Assembly (NCBI GenBank): GCA_020634395.1
Contig: JACKBU010000016.1
Span: 1 to 64,000 of the forward strand
Reading direction: 5' to 3'
Length of the DNA stretch: 64,000 nucleotides
Source of the DNA: Ardenticatenaceae bacterium
Lineage (GTDB): Bacteria > Chloroflexota > Anaerolineae > Promineifilales > Promineifilaceae
Shown here: positions 1 to 8,624 of the stretch, piece by piece
How the letters are laid out: each line of letters starts with the position of its first letter
Position numbering within the stretch: position 1 is the stretch's first letter
Position numbers and translations under genes: made by a program
Notes under the pieces: model-generated
The model's database searches: none
Seen by the model: only the letters and a program-made list of their open reading frames with translations
What the model was told of the DNA's origin: nothing

Positions 1-215
1 ACCTGACGGACAACTCCAGGTTATCAGTTCTTAACATAACATGATAAGGGGAACATTCCGCTGCGGTTAGCGGACAGATTATACTTTTCTTTAGATAGAT
101 GTCAAAACAGGAGGAGTGGGCCAGGAGAGGAACGGACGGCGGAAAGCGCAAAACGCGCAACGAGAGTGCCTACCGTCCGTATAGGGGATGAATTGTTAGC
201 AGGAGGTTAACGACA
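1..215. other. Leader upstream of the LiaF-like gene, no gene seen
   Basis: No coding sequence is supported here. The right end supplies the ribosome site AGGAGG at about 201-206 for the gene starting at 216. I found no -35/-10 pair convincing enough to call. Confidence 0.4.
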
Positions 216-1331
216 ATGTCTGAAGATCTAAAAGAAAAACAAAGTCAAGAGTTTTACGAGGATTCGTTCGCCGATGATCAACCAGCGAGAAGGGGGCGGC
301 GCGAACGTCGTCACAATCCTTCTCTGTTTGGACCCATCGTATTGATTGCTATCGGGGTGTTGTTTCTGTTCCATAATATGGGGCTGCTGCCCAATCTTAG
401 CTTTAATTGGATGGCGGCATTGCAGCTGTGGCCATTGTTGTTGATTTTAATTGGGGTGAACATTGTGGTACGCCAGGCGCCACGGCCGTTAGGCGGTCTC
501 TTAAGCGCCATCGTCGGCCTGGTTGCCGTAGGCATCTTCGGCTACGTCTTGTTGTTTAGCCCGGACGGGGTTCCCTGGTCCAGCACGTTCCCCTCCGCGA
601 CGGCCGTTGATGTGCAAACCCAGGAAATCTCCTATCCGGCCGACGATGTCCAATCAGCCCGCGTGGAGATAGATATGGGCATGGCCGGCGTCAATATCCA
701 ATCCCTGGAAGACAGCCCCAATTTGATTGAAGGACAGATAAGTTACGTGGGGGATCTGACGTTCGACACGAGCACTCGTAACTCAGAGGCCAATATTTTT
801 CTACGCGAGAGCAATGGCGGGCTGTGGTGGCTTAACCCGGCCAACTGGGGCAACACTAGCGTGCCCAAGTGGCAAATTGGTCTGTCGCCGCGCGTACCGC
901 TGGACTTGCGACTGGATGTGGGAACGGGCTCGGTTGACTTTGACCTGAGTGACCTGACTTTGCAAGATTTAAATGTGGACGGCGGCGCCGGCAGCATCGA
1001 AATGTCTTTGCCGGATGGCGACTTTGACACGGCCTTTAACGTGGGTGCAGGCTCGGCCACGATGACTTTGGGCGAAAACGGCCGTCAGCAAATTGAAATC
1101 GACGGCGGGGCGGGCAGCCTGACCATTCACCTGCCAGCCGGGCGGGAAGCGCGTATTACGGTGGACGGCGGCCTTGGCAGCTTCAGCGTAGACGGTCGTC
1201 GCTTCACCCATGTCAGCGGCGACAACAACAACGACGGCGTTTGGGAAACAGCCGGTTACCAAAACGCCGCCAGCCCACTGGATCTGATCATTGATGTGGG
1301 GGCTGGCAGTGTAAGTGTAAACACGCAGTAA
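216..1331 (+). CDS. LiaF-like membrane protein with extracytoplasmic toastrack domain
   Basis: A 371-residue protein. It has a charged cytosolic N-terminus (about 1-35) and three hydrophobic segments (about 37-56, 64-85, 92-114) typical of the LiaI/LiaF-type membrane region. An all-beta extracytoplasmic part follows. This part contains a repeated Gly-rich turn roughly every 20-25 residues (variants of DGGAGS, such as DVGTGS, DGGAGS, NVGAGS, DVGAGS), as expected of the toastrack beta-helix family (LiaF C-terminal, DUF4097-like). Family members monitor cell-envelope stress or modulate LiaRS-type systems, but no such two-component pair is adjacent here. The start is fixed by an AGGAGG site 10 bases upstream. 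The gene is followed by a strong hairpin at 1347-1380. Fold assignment is good; the exact role is unknown. Confidence 0.8.
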   Translation: MSEDLKEKQSQEFYEDSFADDQPARRGRRERRHNPSLFGPIVLIAIGVLFLFHNMGLLPNLSFNWMAALQLWPLLLILIGVNIVVRQAPRPLGGLLSAIVGLVAVGIFGYVLLFSPDGVPWSSTFPSATAVDVQTQEISYPADDVQSARVEIDMGMAGVNIQSLEDSPNLIEGQISYVGDLTFDTSTRNSEANIFLRESNGGLWWLNPANWGNTSVPKWQIGLSPRVPLDLRLDVGTGSVDFDLSDLTLQDLNVDGGAGSIEMSLPDGDFDTAFNVGAGSATMTLGENGRQQIEIDGGAGSLTIHLPAGREARITVDGGLGSFSVDGRRFTHVSGDNNNDGVWETAGYQNAASPLDLIIDVGAGSVSVNTQ

Positions 1332-1346
1332 GAGGGGCTGGCGGAT

Positions 1347-1380
1347 GGCGAGCAGCGGGTAGCAGTATCCGCTGCTCGCC
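1347..1380. terminator. Convergent hairpin between the LiaF-like gene and sufE
   Basis: A perfect 12-bp stem (GGCGAGCAGCGG at 1347-1358 with its complement at 1369-1380) and a 10-base loop. It lies between two converging genes and could stop transcription from both sides, although there is no long T tract. Confidence 0.6.
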
Positions 1381-1389
1381 GCCCGGCCT

Positions 1390-1812
1390 TTATGCTTCTT
1401 GGGCCAGGGTTTTCATGTGCGCCAGAATGGCGCTTATCCCGTTCAGACGCTGCCCGCTGAGCACGTCCTGCAGGCCCATTTGCAGATAAAAATCGTCGGG
1501 CACGGCCGTTACCTCGGCGGGCGTGGTGTTGTCCAGGCCTTCTTGCAGCACGGACGCAAAGCCGCGCACAGTGGGTGACTCGGGGGGAATGTCGAAGTAG
1601 AAGTGGAGACGGCCGTTATCTTGTTGGGCATACACAAATACCGGCGTCATACATTCGTTGACCTGATCTAGATTGGCACGCTCCGCCTCTAACCAGTCAG
1701 GCAGTGCCGGCATTTTCTCGGCAAACTGCAGAAGATACTCCAGTTTCTCCCGGCCCACACAGTAACTAAAATCCTCAACAATTTCTTGCAGCCGCTCTGG
1801 TAAATCAGCCAT
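1390..1812 (-). CDS. sufE: SufE family Fe-S cluster assembly protein
   Basis: 140 residues, the normal length of SufE. SufE takes persulfide sulfur from the cysteine desulfurase SufS and stimulates iron-sulfur cluster assembly in the cytosol. The conserved sulfur-accepting cysteine is in VNECMTPVFV (around residue 54). The downstream SufE signature, ESPTVRGFASVL, is also present. GAGGAAG precedes the ATG. No sufS, sufBCD or iscU lies in the window, so the gene stands apart from its usual partners. Confidence 0.9.
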   Translation of the reverse strand: MADLPERLQEIVEDFSYCVGREKLEYLLQFAEKMPALPDWLEAERANLDQVNECMTPVFVYAQQDNGRLHFYFDIPPESPTVRGFASVLQEGLDNTTPAEVTAVPDDFYLQMGLQDVLSGQRLNGISAILAHMKTLAQEA

Positions 1813-2114
1813 TTTGTCTTCCTCGAATAGTCAAATTCTTTTATATGTATGGCCCATTGTACGGAAAACGAAGCCGCCACGCACAAATTTTTTGCTAAAA
1901 CTCATCCCATGCAACGACCCTTTAAAAACGAAAAACCGGACAGGGGGTGTCCGGTTCTTCGCCAAGGGAAAGGATGTTGCTCCGAGGAAGAAGAGAGAAG
2001 AGAAGTTTTTACAATCAAGAGGATTTGTGCCAACTGGTAAGAATCATACCCCCGGTAAGTTAACAGTCGTTTAACTGTTTGTTACCAGTTTGCTAAGATT
2101 TGGTAAACATCCGA
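1813..2114. other. Intergenic region with terminator and nested inverted repeats
   Basis: About 300 bases between sufE (start at 1812) and the 3' end of the M14 peptidase gene. It contains the hairpin annotated at 1934-1956. It also holds a nested inverted repeat: AACTGGTAA at 2032-2040 pairs with TTACCAGTT at 2082-2090, enclosing AACAGT (2062-2067) and ACTGTT (2074-2079). The outer pair may be an operator or an extra hairpin. Short open frames here have no ribosome sites or recognisable sequence. Confidence 0.5.
1934..1956 (-). terminator. Intrinsic terminator of the minus-strand kinase/peptidase cluster
   Basis: A 9-bp perfect stem (AACCGGACA 1934-1942, TGTCCGGTT 1948-1956) with a GGGGG loop as read on the plus strand. 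On the minus strand it is followed by a T-rich tail (TTTCGTTTTTAAA). It sits about 160 bases after the stop codon at 2115 and is the likely end of the long minus-strand transcript. Confidence 0.7.
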
Positions 2115-3143
2115 TCACTTTCCTGGAATCGCAGCCCGATCATAATAGGCTAAAGTGGCCAGCATCCCGGCCAGGTTTTGTCTCCAGTCTGTGGCTGAAT
2201 GGGTCGTCAGCTCCACCGTCATAGAGGTGATGCCCTGTGCTACCAGCCAATCGCTGGCGTCGCCGGTCACCGGATAGCTGGTGAACGCTTCATAAATGGG
2301 ATAGCCGCCGGCCAGGCCATATACCTCGGCCAGATCATATGCCGGCTGGTAGGTTTGCGGACAGCCAGCCGCAAAAACGCCGTTTAGAGCGCTGTGCCAG
2401 AAAATAACTGCCTCTGGCTGCAAGGCCAGCAGATAATCACGCAGAGCAACGTTTTCCGGCTCGGAAAACGGCCGTTCCCCACCACTCACCCACTGGTCCC
2501 GCCACAATCCATTGGCCTGCCAGTTACAATCCCAGTTGCGATTCAGGTCCACATTGTTGCCGTTAAATCGTCCGGCCACCGTGTCGCTGATGACGGCCGT
2601 GAGAGCAAAACGGCCGTCGCTGCCCGTCACCAGGAACTGCCCATCCGGGTTGGCCGAAGGAATGATGTGCAGGGTAAGGGAATCAGGGATCTGGTCCAGA
2701 TTGGCCTGGAAGTAATCGATGGCCTCGTAAGCCAGGGAAATGGTATTCCACTCATAGCCGCCATGCATGCCGCCCACAAACACGACGTGCCGGGGACCGT
2801 TTTTGAACTGGTAGTCGACGATGGGCCGCGCCTGGCTGGAAAGCCCTACAGTCTGCGTGATGGCGTTGGCCGCCGTGGTGGCTGTCGCCGGCGGCGTGTC
2901 GGTGGGCCGGGGCGTGGCCGACGGCCGTTGAATGACCGGCGTGCTGCTGGGCACGGCCGTGGGCGTGACTGTGGGCGTGAGGGTGAAGGTAGCCGTAGGC
3001 CGCGGGGTAAACGTCTGCACAGAAACGGCCGTGGCCATGCGCGTCGGTAGAGGAGGTTCGGCCGTACGGCAGCCCATCAACAAAAAGAACAGGCCGCCTA
3101 GCACAAGGAACAAAAACAAGCGCGAATGTAGCTGTCGTGTCAT
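2115..3143 (-). CDS. Lipoprotein with M14-type (zinc carboxypeptidase-like) domain
   Basis: 342 residues from ATG 3143; a TTG at 3149 is the alternative. The N-terminus is a lipoprotein signal with lipobox LLMGC, then a Thr/Pro-rich linker (about 30-90) to an exported M14-like domain (about 100-340). Seen motifs: GGMHGGYEWNT (zinc ligands, with H and E three residues apart rather than the usual two), ANPDG, VDLNRNWDC (substrate pocket Asn-Arg), FWHS (third zinc ligand), SEPE, and TVEL (catalytic Glu). All key residues seem present, so a peptidase acting on peptides or peptidoglycan stems outside the membrane is likely. It starts 20 bases after the stop of a kinase gene that carries a degenerate copy of the same domain. 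Confidence 0.8.
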   Translation of the reverse strand: MTRQLHSRLFLFLVLGGLFFLLMGCRTAEPPLPTRMATAVSVQTFTPRPTATFTLTPTVTPTAVPSSTPVIQRPSATPRPTDTPPATATTAANAITQTVGLSSQARPIVDYQFKNGPRHVVFVGGMHGGYEWNTISLAYEAIDYFQANLDQIPDSLTLHIIPSANPDGQFLVTGSDGRFALTAVISDTVAGRFNGNNVDLNRNWDCNWQANGLWRDQWVSGGERPFSEPENVALRDYLLALQPEAVIFWHSALNGVFAAGCPQTYQPAYDLAEVYGLAGGYPIYEAFTSYPVTGDASDWLVAQGITSMTVELTTHSATDWRQNLAGMLATLAYYDRAAIPGK

Positions 3144-3163
3144 GGTCAATGCTGCAGTGCTGC

Positions 3164-5194
3164 TTAGGAACCGCCAAAATCGCGCAAAACGGCCCGGATC
3201 CCATCCAGATTATCCCCCCAATCTACCGTTTCGTAATCCGGTAAAATGACGGCAATAGCCGGAATGTTCTGGCCGTCCAGCCAATTTGTGCCGTCGCCGT
3301 TCAGGGTTTGATTGGTGAGATTTTCAAAATCGGCGATGGGGTAGCCGGCGGCGATGCCGTAGGATTGGGCCAGCGGCACCGAAACCCGGCTCGGTCCCGC
3401 GCACGCGCCCGGCGACGACAGACCGTTGGGAGTGCGGGCCTCCCAAAACACAACGGCCGTGGCCTCTACGTCCTGAATAAATTCGGCCAACGCTTGGGTC
3501 TCCGGCTCAGAAAAGGCCGCCGATCCGCCAATCCCCGGCACCGTGCTGCCCCGGAAAGCGGCGTCCTTCACCCAGCGGCAGTCCCAATTGCGGTTGAGAT
3601 CGACCCGGTTGGCGTTCAAACGGCCGTCCAACTCCCCCACCACCGCTGGGCTGTCCGGGTTGGCATTGGCGATGATGTACAGCGTTGCTTCCGGCGGGAT
3701 TTCCTGGAAATTCGTGGAGAAGTAGTTAACGGCCGTCTGGGCTAGAGAAACAGTACTGGGCGCGGCCCCGGCATGCAGGCCGCCAATCAACACCACAGCC
3801 TTTGGCCCGCCACCGATGCGCACCGCGTCGATGGGCCGGTTCTGCACCGAAAACCCAATGGTGATGGTTTCCGGCCCCATGTCGGGTGTAGGGGTGGGCG
3901 GCACGGCCGTGTCTGTAGGCGCCGCTTCCGTCGCCGACGGCAAGGTGGCGGGCAGCACCGTATTCGTGGGCGGCGGAGCCAGCGTCGAAGTCGCCACAGC
4001 ATCCCCTTCATCCCCGGTCGGTTCTGGTAAAGGCGTGTCGGTTGGGTTTTCCGGAACGATGATGCCCGGCACGGCGGTTGGCGTCGCCGCGGTAACGGCC
4101 GTGCCACCGGCCGCGCCCAACGAACGCAGCGCCACATAGCCCCCCCCGCCCAACAGCAAAAGCAGGACTGCCACCACGGCGCCAATCACCCACAGCTTGC
4201 CCCCGCCCCCTTTGCGCGGCACAGTCGAGCCTGTAGCCGGCGGCAGTGCGCCCGGCGGCACAATTTTGGAGGTGCTGATGGTGTATTGGTTCATCGGATG
4301 CGGCCGCCAGGCGCCGGAAGTGGAAATCCGTCCCGGCCCGCCTTCCGCTTCGATGGCCTGGTCGATGGCGTTGATCATATCCGCCGCCGACTGGAAACGG
4401 CTCATCGGCGTTTTTTGCATAGCCGCCTGCACCACATAGCGGGTGTGGGGCGTCAGATCCTGGCGAATTTGTTCCAGGGGAACCGGCTCTTCGTAGACGT
4501 GCATGTGCAGGACGGCCAGCGGATCGTCGGCTTCAAACGGCCGTTTCCCGGCCAGCATCTCATACAAAATCACGCCCAGGGAATACAGATCGGAACGGCC
4601 GTCCAGCCTGTCGCCCCGCGCCTGCTCCGGTGACATATAGTTTGGCGTGCCGATGAGGGTGCCGGTCTGCGTCAACTTGGGCGCGCTTTGCACCGCCGCA
4701 ATGCCCAGGTCCACCAGCACCGGCGTGCCATCGGGCCGCAGCAAAATGTTGCTCGGCTTGATGTCGCGATGCACAATGCCCGCCGCGTGCGCCACCCGCA
4801 ACGCATCGGCCATCTGGCGCACAATTGCCAGGGCCTGCGTGGTGGGCAGCAGTTCGCCGCGGCGCGAGAGCAGTTCCAGCGTATCGCGCAAGGAGCCGCC
4901 CTCGATAAAGGGCATGGCGATGTACGGTTGTTGGTTTGGCGTCAGGCCAATGCCATACACCTGAATGATGTTCGGATGTTCCAGTTGGGCCACTGTCTGC
5001 GCTTCACGGCGAAAGCGCTGCACAAACTGCGTGTCGGCCGAAAGCTGAGCCAGCATTACCTTCAGGGCGACCTTGCGCTGCAGGTTGACGTCGAAAGCCT
5101 GATAGACGTCGGCCATGCCGCCGCGGGCGATGTGGGTTCTGATTTCGTATGGTCCAATTTGCTGACCGATGAGTTGTTTAGGATCTATTGTCAT
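3164..5194 (-). CDS. Transmembrane Ser/Thr kinase with degenerate extracytoplasmic M14-like domain
   Basis: 676 residues. The cytosolic Hanks-type kinase (about 14-275) has the glycine loop IARGGMADVYQ, the VALKV lysine, HRDIKPSN, VDLG and GTPNYMSPEQ, so it should be active. One transmembrane helix (about 331-353) and a Thr/Pro linker follow. Residues about 445-676 closely resemble the M14 protein encoded next door, including ANPDS, VDLNRNWDC and SEPET. The catalytic set is broken, however: the first zinc motif reads GGLHAGAAPST with no Glu, the third ligand FWHS is FWEA, and the catalytic TVEL is AVIL. The outer domain therefore probably binds but does not cut. By analogy with PASTA kinases it may sense an envelope peptide and signal inward; this is inference. 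Confidence 0.85.
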   Translation of the reverse strand: MTIDPKQLIGQQIGPYEIRTHIARGGMADVYQAFDVNLQRKVALKVMLAQLSADTQFVQRFRREAQTVAQLEHPNIIQVYGIGLTPNQQPYIAMPFIEGGSLRDTLELLSRRGELLPTTQALAIVRQMADALRVAHAAGIVHRDIKPSNILLRPDGTPVLVDLGIAAVQSAPKLTQTGTLIGTPNYMSPEQARGDRLDGRSDLYSLGVILYEMLAGKRPFEADDPLAVLHMHVYEEPVPLEQIRQDLTPHTRYVVQAAMQKTPMSRFQSAADMINAIDQAIEAEGGPGRISTSGAWRPHPMNQYTISTSKIVPPGALPPATGSTVPRKGGGGKLWVIGAVVAVLLLLLGGGGYVALRSLGAAGGTAVTAATPTAVPGIIVPENPTDTPLPEPTGDEGDAVATSTLAPPPTNTVLPATLPSATEAAPTDTAVPPTPTPDMGPETITIGFSVQNRPIDAVRIGGGPKAVVLIGGLHAGAAPSTVSLAQTAVNYFSTNFQEIPPEATLYIIANANPDSPAVVGELDGRLNANRVDLNRNWDCRWVKDAAFRGSTVPGIGGSAAFSEPETQALAEFIQDVEATAVVFWEARTPNGLSSPGACAGPSRVSVPLAQSYGIAAGYPIADFENLTNQTLNGDGTNWLDGQNIPAIAVILPDYETVDWGDNLDGIRAVLRDFGGS

Positions 5195-5267
5195 GGCCTT
5201 AAAAGTTTACCCCTGCACGGCTTGCGTTTCATCTTGCGTTACGGCCGTTTTCTTCGCCATTCCTGGC

Positions 5268-7196
5268 TTACTCTGTCGTGAATTGGGAGGTTGTGTGCCA
5301 CAGTTGGCGGCCCAGATGGGCATCTTGCGACATGATCAACCCCCACCCTTCATCCCCCGAGGTTAAACTGGTTACGTCGTAGCCGTAACGCCACTTGTCC
5401 TGCATAAAATCCAGCGGGGAGGCGCTGGTACGCTGCCAGAGCTGCTGCCCCAGGCCGCTGTTTTCCGACATGATCACGGCCCACACCCCCTCACCATAGG
5501 CCAGGCTGGTTACGTCGTAACCGTTGGCCCAGTTTTCTTCGATAAACGGCCGTGGCGAATCACTCGTCAGGCGCCACAACTGTCGCCCTAAATCGCTGCT
5601 CTCCGACATAACGACAGCCCAGGCGCCATCGCCATAAGCCAGACTGGTCACGTCATAGCCTTTTTGCCACTGTTCCTCAATGTAGCTTTTGGGAGAATCG
5701 GACGTGCGATACCACAGCTGCTGCCCTAACCCGGCCTCTGTGGACAGCACCACCACCCAACGGCCGTTCCCATAAGCCAGGTCCGTCACCTCAAAGCCTT
5801 GCGACCACAACTCTTCTATTTTAGGCAGAGGCGAATCGGCAGCAGCGTGCCAGGTCTGACGGCCGTAGCCCGCTCCATCCGACAACACCACGCCCCACTG
5901 TCCCGGCCGGTAAGCTAGGCTGGTCACGTCGTAACCATCTTGCCACGCCTGCTGGATGAACTGGCCCAAGGGTTGAGATGTCTCTGCAGACGCTGGCCCA
6001 GTGGCGGCAGATGGCGGCTGGCTCGCACCGCCGCGACCCCACAACAACCAGCCGCCACCCAACAAAACGAGCGCCACCGCCGCCAGCCCAAACCAGGGCC
6101 ATGCCCGCCGGCGGCGCGCAGAAGCAGCGGGCGGCAGTTCAGGCTCGGCAGCGGGCTGCCGGGCAATTTCGGTCATAGGCGCCAGTGGGCCGGTTGTGGA
6201 GGCGGGCGCCGGTTCCCGGCTGACCGGGATCGCGGCCGGGATGGCATTGGCGACGGCCGTTTTCATTTCAATCTGGGTCATCTCTGGGTCATCCGGCAGC
6301 AGCACTTCCGTTTTCTCGGACAGAGCAGCGGCCGGTTCAACCAACGTGGGGGGCTCCAGCTCGGGCGCCGGCGGCGTTTCTGTGTGGGCAATTTCCTCCA
6401 CCACGGCAGCCATGCGGGCCGCCGTCCTATACCGATCTTCACGCGATTTGGCCATAGCCTGCGCGATTACCGCTTCGCACTGCGGCGGTAAATCCTGCCG
6501 GAATTCCAGAATGTTGGGCACGGGATTGAGCACGTGGGCCATCAACTGCTGCACGGGCGTGTCGGCTTTATAGGGCAAATCGCCCGTCAGCATTTGGAAA
6601 AGGATGACACCCAGGGTGTAGATGTCGGAACGGCCGTCCAATCCTCCACCGCCCTGCACCTGCTCCGGACTCATGTAAGCCGGCGTGCCGATGAACGCGT
6701 CCCCTGTCAGCGTCAGGGTGGCCTCCATCAGCTTGGCGATGCCAAAATCGGCCAGGAAAGCATTGCCCTCATTGTCGAACAAAATGTTGCCGGGCTTTAA
6801 ATCGCGGTGTACCACCCCATGGCTATGCGAATAGTCCAGGGCATCTGCCAGGCGCTTGAGGATGGGAGCAACGGCCGTTAGGGGCAGCGGGCCGTTCGTC
6901 AGTCTGTCCGCCAGAGAACCGCCGGACATGTAGCGCATTACCAGGTATGGCTGGCCCATATGCTCGCCAAAATCGTAAACAGGCACGATGGCGTAATGTT
7001 CTAAGCGGGCGATGGTGCGGGCTTCCCGGCTGAAGCGTTCCTGGAAAGTCGGCTCGTGGAGGTATTCGTGCGGCAGCACTTTTAAGGCCACCTGCCGCTC
7101 AAAGCGGGGATCATAGGCCAGGTAAACGCTGGCGTTCCCACCCCTACCCAACAGCCGCATAATCTCGTAACGGCCAAACACTCGGGAATTCGTCAT
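5268..7196 (-). CDS. Transmembrane Ser/Thr kinase with five C-terminal tandem repeats
   Basis: 642 residues. ATG 7196 is chosen because AGGGAGGATG lies just upstream; an open extension to 7280 overlaps the preceding gene. The kinase domain (about 8-265) has LLGRGGNASVY, VALKV, HRDLKPGN, LADFG and GTPAYMSPEQ, so it is likely active. A variable linker, one membrane helix (about 363-385) and an outer part follow. The outer part has five repeats of about 38 residues (from about 412), each built around GYDVTSLAYGxGxWAVVMS and GRQLW. Similar repeats occur in the DUF7477 region of plant casein-kinase-like proteins; that link is from memory. The repeats probably form a beta-rich ligand-binding module outside the cell. 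The gene follows PP2C by 23 bases. Confidence 0.85.
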   Translation of the reverse strand: MTNSRVFGRYEIMRLLGRGGNASVYLAYDPRFERQVALKVLPHEYLHEPTFQERFSREARTIARLEHYAIVPVYDFGEHMGQPYLVMRYMSGGSLADRLTNGPLPLTAVAPILKRLADALDYSHSHGVVHRDLKPGNILFDNEGNAFLADFGIAKLMEATLTLTGDAFIGTPAYMSPEQVQGGGGLDGRSDIYTLGVILFQMLTGDLPYKADTPVQQLMAHVLNPVPNILEFRQDLPPQCEAVIAQAMAKSREDRYRTAARMAAVVEEIAHTETPPAPELEPPTLVEPAAALSEKTEVLLPDDPEMTQIEMKTAVANAIPAAIPVSREPAPASTTGPLAPMTEIARQPAAEPELPPAASARRRRAWPWFGLAAVALVLLGGGWLLWGRGGASQPPSAATGPASAETSQPLGQFIQQAWQDGYDVTSLAYRPGQWGVVLSDGAGYGRQTWHAAADSPLPKIEELWSQGFEVTDLAYGNGRWVVVLSTEAGLGQQLWYRTSDSPKSYIEEQWQKGYDVTSLAYGDGAWAVVMSESSDLGRQLWRLTSDSPRPFIEENWANGYDVTSLAYGEGVWAVIMSENSGLGQQLWQRTSASPLDFMQDKWRYGYDVTSLTSGDEGWGLIMSQDAHLGRQLWHTTSQFTTE

Positions 7197-7219
7197 CGGA
7201 TCATCCTCCCTCTTATAAA

Positions 7220-8611
7220 TCAGGGCGGCGGGCAGGCATCTCCCGGCGCTAACTCGCGGATCTGATCCAGAAATACCCAACCGTTGACTGCCGGATCGGT
7301 TTCGGATTGGACGCGCACAAAATCCCTGGTGTTGGCACAGTCACCGGGGATGGGCAGCAACTGTGCGCCGCCTTCCAGCAGCACGACGACATTGCCGGTC
7401 ACCAGCGCGTCATTGGCCACGGCCGTCTGACATCCGCCAGGCTGCATCGCGGTATCGGGCCAGACAAACAACTGCCCCGGCGTGACAACGCAGGCGAGAG
7501 GCGGTGGCAGCGTCGGCGTAGCCGATGGCGCCAGGGTCGCCGTCAGGGTGGCTGTGATGGTGGGGGAAGCTGTGGGGCGCAGCGTGGACGTGGGCAAGGG
7601 GGCAGTAGGCGTAACGGCCGTGGCCGTTGTTCCCACGCCTGGCACTTCCGCGGGCGCGCCATCCGCGGGCGCGCCATCTCCCGGTGTGGCTGTCGCCGCG
7701 GTTGAGGGTCCGTCCGGCGCCCGCGTCATCAACCACACACCGCCCAGCACCCCCACACCGGCAAGCACCACCACCCCGATCAGCAGGATGAGCCACAGGG
7801 GCACCGGGCGTCCACCGCCGGGCGGCACAGCGCCCGCCGCCGGTCCGGTCAGAGCGCGCTGCACGACCACGGCCGTTATGTTATCCGCTGCCTGGGCGGC
7901 TATGGCCGCCTCCACCAGCGCTTTGGCCGCCGCGGGAGCCGACCTCTCGGCGATTAACTCGTACAACTGCTCCGGAGGCAGGGCATCATACAGCCCATCC
8001 GAGCAAAGGAGAAGCGCCGACTGCGGGCCAAAGGGCTGCGGTGCGGTGAGATGCACGTCTACCTCTTCGCGGTTGCCCAGCGCCTGGGTAACGACGTTGC
8101 GAAACTCATGTTTCTCGGCCAGCTCCGGAGTGATGAGCCCGGCATCAACCTGGTTTTGCACCCAGGTGTCGTCGCGGGTTAACGGCCGTAATTTGCGCCC
8201 GTCCACCAGATAGGCGCGCGCGTCACCCACGTGGGCCACCGTCACCTCTCCGGCGTCGACGACCGCCGCCACCACGGTGGACCCCATGCGCGCTTCCCGT
8301 TTTTCGGCGTCCTCAAAGACGGCCAGATTGGCCTCCTGCACGGCTTCTTCCAGGGCGGCAGGGACTGAACGGCCGTGCTGCCGGGCGCGATAGAAAACAT
8401 CGGATAAAACGGCCGTGACCATTCGCGCCGCCTCCGCACCATGTTCCTGCCCACCCACCCCATCGGCGACGACGTAAAGCGCGCCCAACTCCGTCGGCGT
8501 AGCCCGGTCCGGGATCCAAAATGCGTCCTGATTCGCCGGGCGGGTCGGTCCCTGATCGGTAACGCCGCCTACCAAACGTGGATCATAATTTTTGTTTGTT
8601 TGTGTACCCAT
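7220..8611 (-). CDS. Membrane-anchored PP2C-type Ser/Thr phosphatase with SH3-like C-terminus
   Basis: 463 residues from ATG 8611, 13 bases after the preceding stop; no clear ribosome site is seen, so coupling is likely. The PPM/PP2C domain (about 12-240) has all metal-binding motifs: TRPANQDAF, VADGVGGQ, VAHVGDARAYL, LLLCSDGLYDAL and AADNITAVVV. A membrane helix (about 268-292) and a Thr/Pro linker lead to a C-terminal region (about 375-460) with two cysteines and a pattern like bacterial SH3 domains (DFVRVQ..., NGWVFLDQI). It should reverse phosphorylation by the two kinases encoded immediately downstream, a common kinase/phosphatase pairing. Confidence 0.88.
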   Translation of the reverse strand: MGTQTNKNYDPRLVGGVTDQGPTRPANQDAFWIPDRATPTELGALYVVADGVGGQEHGAEAARMVTAVLSDVFYRARQHGRSVPAALEEAVQEANLAVFEDAEKREARMGSTVVAAVVDAGEVTVAHVGDARAYLVDGRKLRPLTRDDTWVQNQVDAGLITPELAEKHEFRNVVTQALGNREEVDVHLTAPQPFGPQSALLLCSDGLYDALPPEQLYELIAERSAPAAAKALVEAAIAAQAADNITAVVVQRALTGPAAGAVPPGGGRPVPLWLILLIGVVVLAGVGVLGGVWLMTRAPDGPSTAATATPGDGAPADGAPAEVPGVGTTATAVTPTAPLPTSTLRPTASPTITATLTATLAPSATPTLPPPLACVVTPGQLFVWPDTAMQPGGCQTAVANDALVTGNVVVLLEGGAQLLPIPGDCANTRDFVRVQSETDPAVNGWVFLDQIRELAPGDACPPP

Positions 8612-8624
8612 AAGTTTTATTGTT

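Noticed and set aside
7661..7685. Tandem repeat in the PP2C linker
   Set aside because: Two copies of a 12-15 base unit encoding DGAPA; ordinary linker expansion.
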